A stretch of 5,949 nucleotides of DNA from Acidisarcina sp. (GCA_021155145.1 JAJNPX010000270.1:1-5949), one strand, 5' to 3'; positions 1-5,385 are shown, counted from the first letter of the stretch. Made by a program: numbers and translations. The notes: generated by a model not told the origin, from the sequence alone.

Positions 1-274
1 GAAGCTTCGGTTGAAGCACTTGATGTACGCATTCTGGTTCGGCTTTCCGGTGACTTCAATTGATCTTGACTACCGCTTATCTGCACGGAGGGATGAACAC
101 GGAAATCGCTTCAGATATCGTGCAAAAGTACGTGGCATCAACGGCGCTCAGTTAGGGAGATGGGCTTGGGATGTATTCCTGGTAACGGAACGCGCTGGCA
201 ACCAAAGCGCTCTTATTCCTCAAGATTCGATTTTCAGGTTTGCAAGCCCTAAATGTAGACGATTGTCAGCTTGA
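1..274 (+). CDS. C-terminal fragment of an unidentified protein (5' end outside window)
   Basis: The frame is open from the left edge to a TGA at 272-274, so this is the last roughly 90 residues of a gene that begins upstream. A TTG at 11 could start it formally, but no ribosome binding site can be seen and the reading continues through the edge, so a truncated gene is more likely. The tail is rich in aromatic and basic residues (FRYRAKV, then GRWAWDVFLV). This reminds me of the C-terminal ends of large secreted RHS-like or repeat proteins in Acidobacteriota; that is memory of style and not a confirmed match. No signal peptide, membrane segment or catalytic motif is visible in the part present. 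Downstream there is only a weak A/T-rich hairpin (288-301) without a T-run, so its terminator is unclear. It converges with the ribosomal operon. It could also be a decayed remnant. Confidence 0.45.
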   Translation, partial: KLRLKHLMYAFWFGFPVTSIDLDYRLSARRDEHGNRFRYRAKVRGINGAQLGRWAWDVFLVTERAGNQSALIPQDSIFRFASPKCRRLSA

Positions 275-333
275 CCTTATGTTGTAAGCAAGATTTCTTG
301 CAGGCCCCCACGACGATGGGCGAGAGTCGCTCG

Positions 334-367
334 AAAAACAAGAAGGCTGCCCAGGACGGACAGCCTT
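334..367 (-). terminator. Intrinsic terminator of the rplU-rpmA operon
   Basis: AAGGCTG (343-349) pairs perfectly with CAGCCTT (361-367) across an 11-base loop. Read on the minus strand the stem is followed by TTCTTGTTTTT, a U-rich tail. It lies about 20 bases past the rpmA stop, the expected place for the end of this operon. On the plus strand only three T's follow the stem, so it probably works mainly in one direction. Confidence 0.85.
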
Positions 368-388
368 TCACAAAAAATAACAAACAAT

Positions 389-670
389 TTACGAAGCCGG
401 CGCCAGCTCTGCAGCCCCTTCAGCATATACGCTGATGAACTTACCCCTGCGGCCCTTATCTTCGAACTTCACGATGCCTTCGATCAAAGCAAAAAGAGTA
501 TCGTCCTTGCCGCGGCCGACGTTCTTTCCGGGCTTCCACTTAGTTCCACGCTGACGAGCCAAAATGTTGCCGCCGAGTACGTGCTGGCCGCCAAATTTCT
601 TGAGCCCCAAGCGTTGGGCCGCGGAATCGCGCCCGTTTCGTGATGATCCTACGCCTTTCTTATGTGCCAT
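389..670 (-). CDS. rpmA: 50S ribosomal protein L27 (bL27)
   Basis: A 93-residue protein that is plainly bL27. It opens with [16 protein letters not shown] and continues with [11 protein letters not shown] and a glycine/lysine-rich stretch ([16 protein letters not shown], about residues 41-56). In the family the flexible basic N-terminus reaches towards the peptidyl transferase centre of the large subunit and helps position tRNA substrates. The chain begins directly with MAHKKG, so it lacks the cleavable N-terminal extension found in Firmicutes. Length is normal for the family. It is the second gene of a two-gene operon, 75 bases after rplU, an order conserved in most bacteria. No strong Shine-Dalgarno sequence is visible before its ATG; a small hairpin (CGACC/GGTCG, 702-714) lies in the spacer, so translation may depend on readthrough from rplU or on an unpaired leader. 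Confidence 0.97.
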   Translation of the reverse strand: MAHKKGVGSSRNGRDSAAQRLGLKKFGGQHVLGGNILARQRGTKWKPGKNVGRGKDDTLFALIEGIVKFEDKGRRGKFISVYAEGAAELAPAS

Positions 671-745
671 ATTTCAAATGCGGATGCGGTTCGCGAGATG
701 CCGACCTAAGGTCGCGTATGTTTGCTGTCGCAGTTCCGTCTCTCC

Positions 746-1039
746 TTAGATCTTTTCTATCTTGATTTCCGTGTACCCCTGGCGGTGTCCTTGTTTGCGC
801 TTGTATTGTTTACGGCGCTTCTTTTTAAAGACGATCACTTTATCGGCTTTGCCGTGCCCGACAATGGTAGCCGCGACCGTCGCGTCGCCATTGATCTTGG
901 CGTCTTTCCCGGTTCCGAGCACGAGTGCGGCCACATCCACCTTGGAACCGGCGTCCCCGGCGATGGTCGGGACCCTCAGCGTTTGCCCTTCTTCAACAGC
1001 AAACTGCTTGCCGCCTGTTTTGATAACTGCGTAACTCAT
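746..1039 (-). CDS. rplU: 50S ribosomal protein L21 (bL21)
   Basis: A 97-residue protein recognised as bL21 by its opening [13 protein letters not shown], the central beta-rich segment, and the basic C-terminal run [20 protein letters not shown], which contacts 23S rRNA. In E. coli the protein has 103 residues, so this one is near full length. It is a structural protein of the large subunit that binds 23S rRNA. The start at 1039 is supported by the conserved N-terminus and a GGAG Shine-Dalgarno element at 1049-1052, nine bases upstream. It is the first gene of the rplU-rpmA operon; a near-consensus promoter lies about 60 bases upstream, and the short leader between them is mostly a hairpin. 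No unusual residues were seen. Confidence 0.97.
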   Translation of the reverse strand: MSYAVIKTGGKQFAVEEGQTLRVPTIAGDAGSKVDVAALVLGTGKDAKINGDATVAATIVGHGKADKVIVFKKKRRKQYKRKQGHRQGYTEIKIEKI

Positions 1040-1056
1040 CGTTAGTGTCTCCGTCA

Positions 1057-1083
1057 GCCAAGAGCTGCAATTCGCTCTGTGGC
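1057..1083 (-). promoter_or_regulatory. Leader hairpin upstream of rplU
   Basis: GCCA-AGAGC (1057-1065) pairs with GCTCT and TGGC (1074-1078 and 1080-1083), giving nine base pairs with one bulged base (1079) and an eight-base loop. It lies between the predicted transcription start (near 1089) and the Shine-Dalgarno of rplU, so it fills most of the roughly 50-base leader. L21 leader RNAs that may serve autoregulation are known in other bacteria. Whether this is one is inference from position and pairing only. Confidence 0.45.
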
Positions 1084-1095
1084 CGAAAAGATGAA

Positions 1096-1124
1096 ATTAT
1101 ACGGAAAACCGAGGCTATGGTCAA
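1096..1124 (-). promoter_or_regulatory. Sigma-70-type promoter of the rplU-rpmA operon
   Basis: On the minus strand TTGACC (-35, 1119-1124) and a perfect TATAAT (-10, 1096-1101) are separated by exactly 17 bases. The predicted start site is near 1089, giving a leader of about 50 bases. This is a near-consensus housekeeping promoter, as expected for a ribosomal protein operon. Confidence 0.88.
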
Positions 1125-1190
1125 TGGCACATGGACCTCTTTTTGGGAGGCCCAACGGCCCGTCCAAGATGGGTGAGTTCGGCCGCGAAC

Positions 1191-1216
1191 CTGATCAGCA
1201 CGTATGATATTATAAT
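1191..1216 (+). promoter_or_regulatory. Candidate promoter of the membrane-protein gene
   Basis: The A/T-rich stretch TGATATTATAAT (1205-1216) contains an extended -10 element (TG-A-TATTAT) and, three bases on, a perfect TATAAT. No recognisable -35 element sits at the right distance. The place is taken by the eight-base palindrome CTGATCAG (1191-1198), with a second inverted repeat (GTTCG/CGAAC, 1177-1190) just upstream. An extended -10 promoter, possibly with a regulator site at the palindrome, is the simplest reading. Confidence 0.45.
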
Positions 1217-1254
1217 GTCGCGTTACTAATTCCATCGATAAAGAGAGGTCTTTT

Positions 1255-1722
1255 ATGCAAGCATCTACGGCGGGCGTGCATGGCCCGGTCAGGGACTTGA
1301 GCAAGGTTCGCGCAATGCAGCTTGGCGCAAATTGGTTTCTTTGGGTTTCGATACTTGCCGTCATCAACTCACTGATCGTTTACTATTTCGGCATCCCCAG
1401 CCTTTTCTTTGGCCTCGGAACCACTCAATACGTCGATGCTCATATGGTTGCGGCCGGGCCGGAATCGCAGCGACTCGCTGGCTTGGCGATCAATCTCGGA
1501 CTTGCAGGAATTATAGCGTCGTTCGGGTATTTGGCCAGAAAGGGCGGAGACGTGGCGTTTATTGTCGGAATGTTCATCTACTTCTTCGATACAGTGGTCG
1601 CCTTGGGTTACCGCGATATCTTCGGCTTCGCATTTCATCTTTTTGCCCTCTTCTTTATGTTCAAGGGGCTGCTTGCAAGCCGGCGGCGGTACGACCCTTC
1701 AGTTGATGAGACCGGAGCCTAG
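1255..1722 (+). CDS. Small four-helix integral membrane protein of unknown function
   Basis: I do not recognise the family. The 155-residue product has a hydrophilic N-terminus of about 25 residues and then four hydrophobic segments at about residues 27-47, 74-94, 100-118 and 122-141, followed by a basic tail with RRR at 143-145. That tail would favour a cytoplasmic C-terminus and hence a cytoplasmic N-terminus. There is no signal peptide and no obvious cofactor or catalytic motif. Conserved-looking polar residues inside membrane segments are N38, N80 and D112; H128 lies in the last helix. The ATG at 1255 is chosen because GAGAGG (1243-1248) lies six bases before it; a second in-frame ATG at 1315 has no such support. 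The gene has its own candidate promoter, diverges from rplU, and overlaps hpt tail to tail by four bases. Nothing in the context suggests a role. Confidence 0.8.
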   Translation: MQASTAGVHGPVRDLSKVRAMQLGANWFLWVSILAVINSLIVYYFGIPSLFFGLGTTQYVDAHMVAAGPESQRLAGLAINLGLAGIIASFGYLARKGGDVAFIVGMFIYFFDTVVALGYRDIFGFAFHLFALFFMFKGLLASRRRYDPSVDETGA

Positions 1723-1740
1723 ATCTGCTCCGGATCTTTT
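1712..1740 (+). terminator. Intrinsic terminator built into the overlapping gene ends
   Basis: CCGGAGC (1712-1718) pairs perfectly with GCTCCGG (1727-1733) around an eight-base loop, and ATCTTTT follows. It would end plus-strand transcripts of the membrane-protein gene. The loop contains CTAG (1719-1722), which supplies the TAG stop codons of both that gene and the convergent hpt. No T-run follows the stem in the minus direction, so hpt is probably not terminated here. Confidence 0.75.
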
Positions 1741-2273
1741 ACAACGGCGATGAACGGTAGGTTACGGTAGCGTCCCGCGGCGTCCAGACCGTACCCGACC
1801 ACGAATTTGTTCGGGATAACAAAGCCGGTGTAGTCGATCTTAAGGTCCTTGTTGATGCGGGGCTCGGGCTTATCCAACAGGCTCGCAAGCTTGATCGATC
1901 TAGCGCCCCGCGAACCCAATATCTCGAGCAGACGGGTGAGCGTGAGGCCCGTATCCACAATGTCCTCGACGACGATCACGGCTTTTTCACGGATCGGGTT
2001 GCTCAGGTCTTTTAGTATCTCAACGTCACCCGTCGACTTCGTACCATCCTTATAGCTTGAGACCGCCATGAAATCGATCGATAACGGCAGGTCGACCTGC
2101 CGCATCAGGTCCGCATGGAACACGCTCGAACCCTTCAATACGCCTACCAGCACGAGATCTTGACCCGCGTGTTCGGCCGCGATCTGAGCACCGAGCTCCT
2201 TTATTCGTTGCGCGATGACCTCGGCGCTGAATAAAACCTCGAGGTTGGGATTGGTAAACTCCGTGAATTCCAT
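1719..2273 (-). CDS. hpt: Hypoxanthine phosphoribosyltransferase
   Basis: The enzyme joins hypoxanthine or guanine to the ribose phosphate of PRPP to give IMP or GMP, in cytoplasmic purine salvage. The sequence shows the type I phosphoribosyltransferase fold signatures. LVGVLKGS (residues 41-49) is the PPi loop, DFMAVSSY (67-74) precedes the flexible catalytic loop, VVEDIVDTGLTL (101-112) is the PRPP-binding motif with the paired acidic residues, LLDKP (132-136) carries the base-contacting lysine, and FVVGYGLD (157-164) with YRNLP (169-173) closes the base pocket. Start choice: the ATG at 2273 gives 184 residues, the usual length. ATGs at 2294 and 2336 would give 191 and 205 residues; the longest would begin upstream of the candidate promoter's start site. 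None has a strong Shine-Dalgarno sequence, so 2294 remains possible. The gene is divergent from rpiB-deoC, and its 3' end overlaps the membrane-protein gene by four bases. Confidence 0.95.
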   Translation of the reverse strand: MEFTEFTNPNLEVLFSAEVIAQRIKELGAQIAAEHAGQDLVLVGVLKGSSVFHADLMRQVDLPLSIDFMAVSSYKDGTKSTGDVEILKDLSNPIREKAVIVVEDIVDTGLTLTRLLEILGSRGARSIKLASLLDKPEPRINKDLKIDYTGFVIPNKFVVGYGLDAAGRYRNLPFIAVVKDPEQI

Positions 2274-2302
2274 TTGTGCAGTTCCGGACGTCATATTCTT
2301 GT

Positions 2303-2354
2303 TTGATTTGAAGCAAATTTTAGCAATACTATTCAATCATTGTACGATTTACAA
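2303..2354. promoter_or_regulatory. Overlapping divergent promoters for hpt and rpiB-deoC
   Basis: On the plus strand TTGATT (2303-2308) and TACTAT (2327-2332) are 18 bases apart. On the minus strand TTGTAA (2349-2354) and TAGTAT (2326-2331) are 17 bases apart. Each hexamer matches the consensus at four of six positions, so both are moderate. The two -10 elements occupy nearly the same bases on opposite strands, so polymerase could not fire both at once. The region is clearly A/T-rich against its surroundings. Confidence 0.4.
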
Positions 2355-2363
2355 ACCGACCAT

Positions 2364-3140
2364 ATGGCAACAGCTAATCCTGAGTTGAAAGAAAAGGTGA
2401 GGGCCTTGGTGCGTGATGTCCTTGCCGCTGTGCCTGCCGAGGTCAAAGATGCGGCGCCGGTCACCGAGCATGTGGTGGTGAATTCGCTCAAGGCCAAAGC
2501 CGAAAGGGACTGGGACCGCGACGAATCGTCGAGATCGCTGATAACCGAGGACGATCTCCGCGACCTTGAGCCGGGCTCCCGTGTCCGTGTCTCTGCAGAC
2601 GTCAGATTTACGCCGCTTGCCGCCGATATCGTCTCGGCCAGGAACATCCGATTGATCACGAAAGAGGCGCGGGACGCGGGCCTGAAGATCGCGACCGTCG
2701 CGATCGGGGCCGACCACGGCGGCTTTGAATTGAAAGAACAGCTCAAGGGGTATTTGTCCGACCTCGGCCTGAAAGTAAGAGACTTCGGGACCGGATCGAC
2801 GGAACCGGTCGATTACCCGGATCTTGCCCACGCCGTCGCCAAGGCGGTCAGCGCCAAGCAGGCCGATGCCGGCATACTCATAGACGGCGCCGGGATCGGG
2901 AGCGCGATGGCGGCCAACAAGGTGCCGGGAATTAGGGCAGCTGCATGCTATTCCGTCCAACTGGCCCGCAATGCGCGTGAGCATAACGCCGCAAATGTGC
3001 TGACCATCGGCAGCGGTCAAAACCGCTTCGATGAGGTCAAGGCTATCGTCGAGGCCTTTTGCACGTCCGAGATAAAGGAAATTCGCCATAAGAACAGGGT
3101 TGCCAAGATCGAATCGATCGATCGGGAATACAGAAAATGA
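2364..3140 (+). CDS. rpiB: RpiB/LacA/LacB-family sugar-phosphate isomerase with N-terminal targeting-like extension
   Basis: RpiB interconverts ribose 5-phosphate and ribulose 5-phosphate; relatives act on other aldose phosphates. The isomerase domain fills about residues 110-236 of 258. It has [11 protein letters not shown] (114-124; D117 and H118 match the conserved Asp-His pair), DFGTGS (140-145), VDYPD (149-153), [12 protein letters not shown] (175-186) and [14 protein letters not shown] (205-218; H207 matches the ring-opening histidine). The catalytic cysteine of the E. coli enzyme is replaced by D174. Typical RpiB proteins have about 150 residues; here about 109 extra precede the domain. 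Residues 6-23 form an amphipathic helix like microcompartment encapsulation peptides, a charged linker follows, and residues 59-97 ([18 protein letters not shown]... then TPLAADI) resemble a motif of EutT/EutQ-type proteins. ATG 2364 is preferred over an in-frame TTG at 2340, which overlaps the promoter region; no clear Shine-Dalgarno supports either. The gene overlaps deoC by ATGA. The exact substrate is uncertain. Confidence 0.9.
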   Translation: MATANPELKEKVRALVRDVLAAVPAEVKDAAPVTEHVVVNSLKAKAERDWDRDESSRSLITEDDLRDLEPGSRVRVSADVRFTPLAADIVSARNIRLITKEARDAGLKIATVAIGADHGGFELKEQLKGYLSDLGLKVRDFGTGSTEPVDYPDLAHAVAKAVSAKQADAGILIDGAGIGSAMAANKVPGIRAAACYSVQLARNAREHNAANVLTIGSGQNRFDEVKAIVEAFCTSEIKEIRHKNRVAKIESIDREYRK

Positions 3141-3991
3141 CAAACGGCAATTACGACCGCCTGGTCGAGCAAATTACGGATCTGGTACTGTCCCGGCTCG
3201 GCGACGACGACAACTGTTCGTCATTTTGCGACGCGGACGTCCAGCGGATCGTCGATGCCGGTGCCTCGCGGATCGGTATCGTCCTCGGCGAGACCGCGAC
3301 CGCCCATGACTGGGCAAGCCTGATCGACCATACGCTTCTAAAGCCGGAAGCAAGCGAGGCCGACATACAAAGGCTCTGCAAAGAGGCCGCCGAGTTCGGG
3401 TTCGCGTCGGTCTGCGTAAACCCTGCGTGGGTAAAAAAGGCGGCTGGTTTTCTGCAGGGAACCGGTGTCCCTGTTTGTACGGTCATAGGTTTTCCTCTTG
3501 GTGCGACACTGCCCGACGTCAAGGCATTCGAAGCCCGCCGATGCATCTTTAACGGAGCCAGGGAAGTGGACATGGTCATCAATATCGGCGCGCTTAAATC
3601 CGGCGATGACTGTGCCGTCGAGGACGACATTCGTGCGGTCGCCGCGGCCGCGCATGAGAACGGGGTGTTGTTAAAGGTCATCATAGAGACAGCGCTCCTT
3701 ACCGACGAAGAAAAAGTGCGTGCCTGCCTTGCCTCGAAAAATGCCGGGGCCGATTTCGTAAAGACATCGACCGGATTTGCGAAAGGCGGTGCGACCGTGG
3801 ACGATGTCGCCCTGATGCGCCGGACCGTCGGCTCGGCTCTCGGCGTGAAAGCTTCCGGCGGCGTGAAAGGGATCGAGGACGCCCGGGCGATGTTCGAGGC
3901 GGGTGCGACCCGCATCGGAGCCTCGGTCGGTGTAAAGATCGCTCAGGAAGCCTCGGGCATCACCTCCACCAGGCCGGCATCTGCCTATTGA
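3137..3991 (+). CDS. deoC: Deoxyribose-phosphate aldolase with N-terminal targeting-like extension
   Basis: The enzyme cleaves 2-deoxyribose 5-phosphate into glyceraldehyde 3-phosphate and acetaldehyde, the last step of deoxynucleoside breakdown. The class I aldolase domain runs from about residue 59 ([12 protein letters not shown]) to 275 of 284. Key residues are present: D145 in EVDMVIN, the Schiff-base lysine K209 in DFVKTSTGF, and the assisting lysine K238 in GVKASGGV. Family members usually have about 215-260 residues. The extra 58 at the front begin with an amphipathic helix (residues 5-22, [18 protein letters not shown]) that strongly resembles microcompartment encapsulation peptides, followed by a short polar linker and the segment [18 protein letters not shown]. 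The ATG overlaps the rpiB stop as ATGA, which implies translational coupling and also fixes the start. Free acetaldehyde is volatile and toxic, which is a standard reason to confine such a step in a microcompartment. No shell protein or aldehyde dehydrogenase gene is in the window. Confidence 0.95.
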   Translation: MTNGNYDRLVEQITDLVLSRLGDDDNCSSFCDADVQRIVDAGASRIGIVLGETATAHDWASLIDHTLLKPEASEADIQRLCKEAAEFGFASVCVNPAWVKKAAGFLQGTGVPVCTVIGFPLGATLPDVKAFEARRCIFNGAREVDMVINIGALKSGDDCAVEDDIRAVAAAAHENGVLLKVIIETALLTDEEKVRACLASKNAGADFVKTSTGFAKGGATVDDVALMRRTVGSALGVKASGGVKGIEDARAMFEAGATRIGASVGVKIAQEASGITSTRPASAY

Positions 3992-4022
3992 CCCTCCATC
4001 AAGCCCTACCACTCCGTGCTGT

Positions 4023-4044
4023 TATCACGCTGAGATAGGTGATA
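4023..4044. promoter_or_regulatory. 22-bp interrupted palindrome between deoC and the Crp-like gene
   Basis: TATCAC (4023-4028) and GTGATA (4039-4044) are perfect inverted half-sites separated by ten bases, with total length like that of Crp/Fnr-family operators. In addition CTGTTATCAC (4019-4028) recurs as CTGTTGTGAC (4045-4054). No T-run follows, so it is a poor terminator candidate for deoC. Binding by the regulator encoded just downstream is inference. Confidence 0.4.
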
Positions 4045-4139
4045 CTGTTGTGACAGCTCATTCGACATCGGAAAATGGTTTCTTGGACCGCTTCTTGTGC
4101 CGTCTGTTGTTTTGCAACCAGACCGAACAGGAAGGATCG

Positions 4140-4841
4140 ATGGCCGCACATCCGAAAACTACTAACCGACTTCTCGGCGCCTTAACCAAAGCCGAATTCA
4201 AGCTCATCTCTGCAAGGATGGAAGCCACGCCGCTTTCATTCGGCAAACCGATATACGAAGCCGGTGAGGCCATAAAGCGTATCTACTTTCCCGAGAGCGG
4301 CATTATCTCACTGCTTTCCGCGGTCGATGAATATTCGACCCTGGAGGTCGGCATCGTCGGCAGCGAGGGGCTTGCCGGTGTTTCGGTCTTCCTCGGCGTC
4401 GATGTTTCGCCGAACCGCGCCCTGGTCCAGGGCGTGGGCTTTGCCCATACGATGACTCCGCGTGAGTTTCTCTCGATCTGCAAGGCGAACACGAAATTCT
4501 CGCTTGCGGTGCGTCGGTTTATTCACTCGCTCCTCGCCCAGATCTCGCAGTCGGCCGTGTGCAACCGTTTTCACGTGATCGATGAACGTCTGTCACGATG
4601 GCTGCTGATGACCCAGGACCGAATGCGTGCGGACGAGTTTCAGATCACACAGGACTTTCTCGCGAACATGCTCGGCGTCCGCCGCGAAGCTGTCAACAAG
4701 GCCGCCGGGAATCTACAGGGCCGAGGATTGATCAGCTATAGCCGCGGCCACCTTAACGTGATCGACCGCCCCGGCCTCGAAGCCGCCGCCTGCCATTGCT
4801 ATAAGCTGATAAGACAGGAATACGACTCGGACGGGATCTGA
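4140..4841 (+). CDS. Crp/Fnr-family transcriptional regulator
   Basis: A cytoplasmic DNA-binding regulator of 233 residues with the two-part Crp/Fnr plan. An N-terminal cyclic-nucleotide-binding-like beta barrel covers about residues 15-115 (FGKPIYEAGEAIKRIYFPES, then EVGIVGSEGLAG and NRALVQ). A long dimer helix spans about 118-160 (FIHSLLAQISQSAVCNRFH, SRWLLMTQDR). A winged helix-turn-helix lies at about 167-208, with ITQDFLANMLGVRREAVNKA as the likely helix-turn-helix and GLISYSRGHLNVID as the wing. The phosphate-binding cassette of cAMP-binding Crp is not well preserved and the Fnr-type iron-sulphur cysteine set is absent, so the signal is unknown. The ATG at 4140 is preferred because AGGAAGGA (4129-4136) precedes it; an upstream in-frame GTG at 4050 would add 30 unconserved-looking residues. 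The gene follows deoC on the same strand after 148 bases and might regulate the rpiB-deoC pair or itself, but nothing proves this. Confidence 0.9.
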   Translation: MAAHPKTTNRLLGALTKAEFKLISARMEATPLSFGKPIYEAGEAIKRIYFPESGIISLLSAVDEYSTLEVGIVGSEGLAGVSVFLGVDVSPNRALVQGVGFAHTMTPREFLSICKANTKFSLAVRRFIHSLLAQISQSAVCNRFHVIDERLSRWLLMTQDRMRADEFQITQDFLANMLGVRREAVNKAAGNLQGRGLISYSRGHLNVIDRPGLEAAACHCYKLIRQEYDSDGI

Positions 4842-5092
4842 GGTTTCCACCCACGATCGAGACTTGACCCTTAAGACGGTGCAAATCAAAGCAAAGACGA
4901 TAGTTAAGCCCCGCCGCCGACCCGATCGGCAACCGGAGTGGAAACCCGTTGGAAACCGCTTGGAAACCAGCTTGGAAACCGCTTTGGAAACTCATCAGGT
5001 ATTCGCCGCAAGTGGTTGTCCCGATTGCGTTTATGGGGATCGGGAAAGCGTGGAAACCTCAGTTTTACTCAAAAAGTAATTTCCGGTTTCCA
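4842..5092. repeat. Cluster of TGGAAACC octamers
   Basis: TGGAAACC occurs at 4939, 4950, 4961 and 4973, followed by TGGAAACT at 4985. The copies sit 11, 11, 12 and 12 bases apart with short variable spacers. Another copy is at 5051. Two inverted copies (GGTTTCCA) lie at 4842, directly after the regulator's stop codon, and at 5085, so fold-back pairing with the direct copies is possible. The spacing of 11-12 does not keep one reading frame, which argues against a coding repeat. Bases 4850-4938 hold nothing else I can identify. Confidence 0.7.
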
Positions 5093-5220
5093 ACCTTGGC
5101 TGAACACGCTCGGATTTTCCCGATCGAGCATGGTTTTCCAGGCCGGTCGAGCCTGTGCCATTGTTTTGATTTTCAAAGAACCGTGTCTCCCCGACGTGCG
5201 AACCGCCGAGAGTTTGCCGT

Positions 5221-5243
5221 TGCGAGTATAACACATTCTCGCA
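5221..5243. repeat. Short inverted repeat in non-coding spacer
   Basis: TGCGAG (5221-5226) pairs with CTCGCA (5238-5243) across an A/T-rich 11-base loop. No T-run follows on either strand. It lies between the octamer cluster and the 38-bp repeats; the flanking bases 5093-5220 and 5244-5282 show no gene or other clear signal. Confidence 0.4.
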
Positions 5244-5282
5244 TCTATGATTTGCCCGTTTTGCGAGCGGCCGCCGCGGAGT

Positions 5283-5358
5283 CGGCGCTTGCACGCGGGA
5301 CGCGTGCGGTCCAGTCGCGGCGGCGTTTGCACGCGGGACGCGTGCGGTCCACTCGCGG
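5283..5358. repeat. Two tandem 38-bp repeats with internal hairpins
   Basis: The units 5283-5320 and 5321-5358 match at 36 of 38 positions. Each contains a perfect inverted repeat GCACGCG-GGA-CGCGTGC (5291-5307 and 5329-5345), seven base pairs around a three-base loop. After the second unit the sequence GCGGTCCAGTCG recurs once more in part (5355-5366). The stretch is much more GC-rich than the spacer around it. Confidence 0.85.
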
Positions 5359-5385
5359 TCCAGTCGAGTAGTGGCCTGCGTGTCA

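Noticed and set aside
288..301. Hairpin GCAAGA/TCTTGC as terminator of the left-edge gene
   Set aside because: Two-base loop, A/T-rich stem and no T-run downstream; not convincing as an intrinsic terminator.
993..1367. Minus-strand frame across the rplU start and the membrane-protein start
   Set aside because: It spans two well-supported promoters and overlaps both neighbouring genes; no motif or ribosome site.
2349..3143. Long open frame antisense to rpiB
   Set aside because: It is a shadow of the high-GC coding strand; the plus strand has clear RpiB motifs and this frame has none.
3151..3915. Long open frame antisense to deoC
   Set aside because: Serine/alanine/arginine-rich shadow of deoC with no recognisable domain.
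4050..4139. Upstream GTG start for the Crp-like regulator
   Set aside because: No Shine-Dalgarno sequence and no family-like residues in the extra segment; the ATG at 4140 has a strong one.
4939..5092. CRISPR array suggested by regularly spaced TGGAAACC copies
   Set aside because: Repeats are only 8 bases and spacers 3-4 bases, far from the usual 24-40 base repeats and similar-sized spacers, and no cas gene is present.
4864..5371. Plus-strand frames reading WKP/LET-like peptide repeats over the octamer cluster
   Set aside because: The 11-12 base period shifts the frame between units, so the peptide repeat is a by-product of the DNA repeat.
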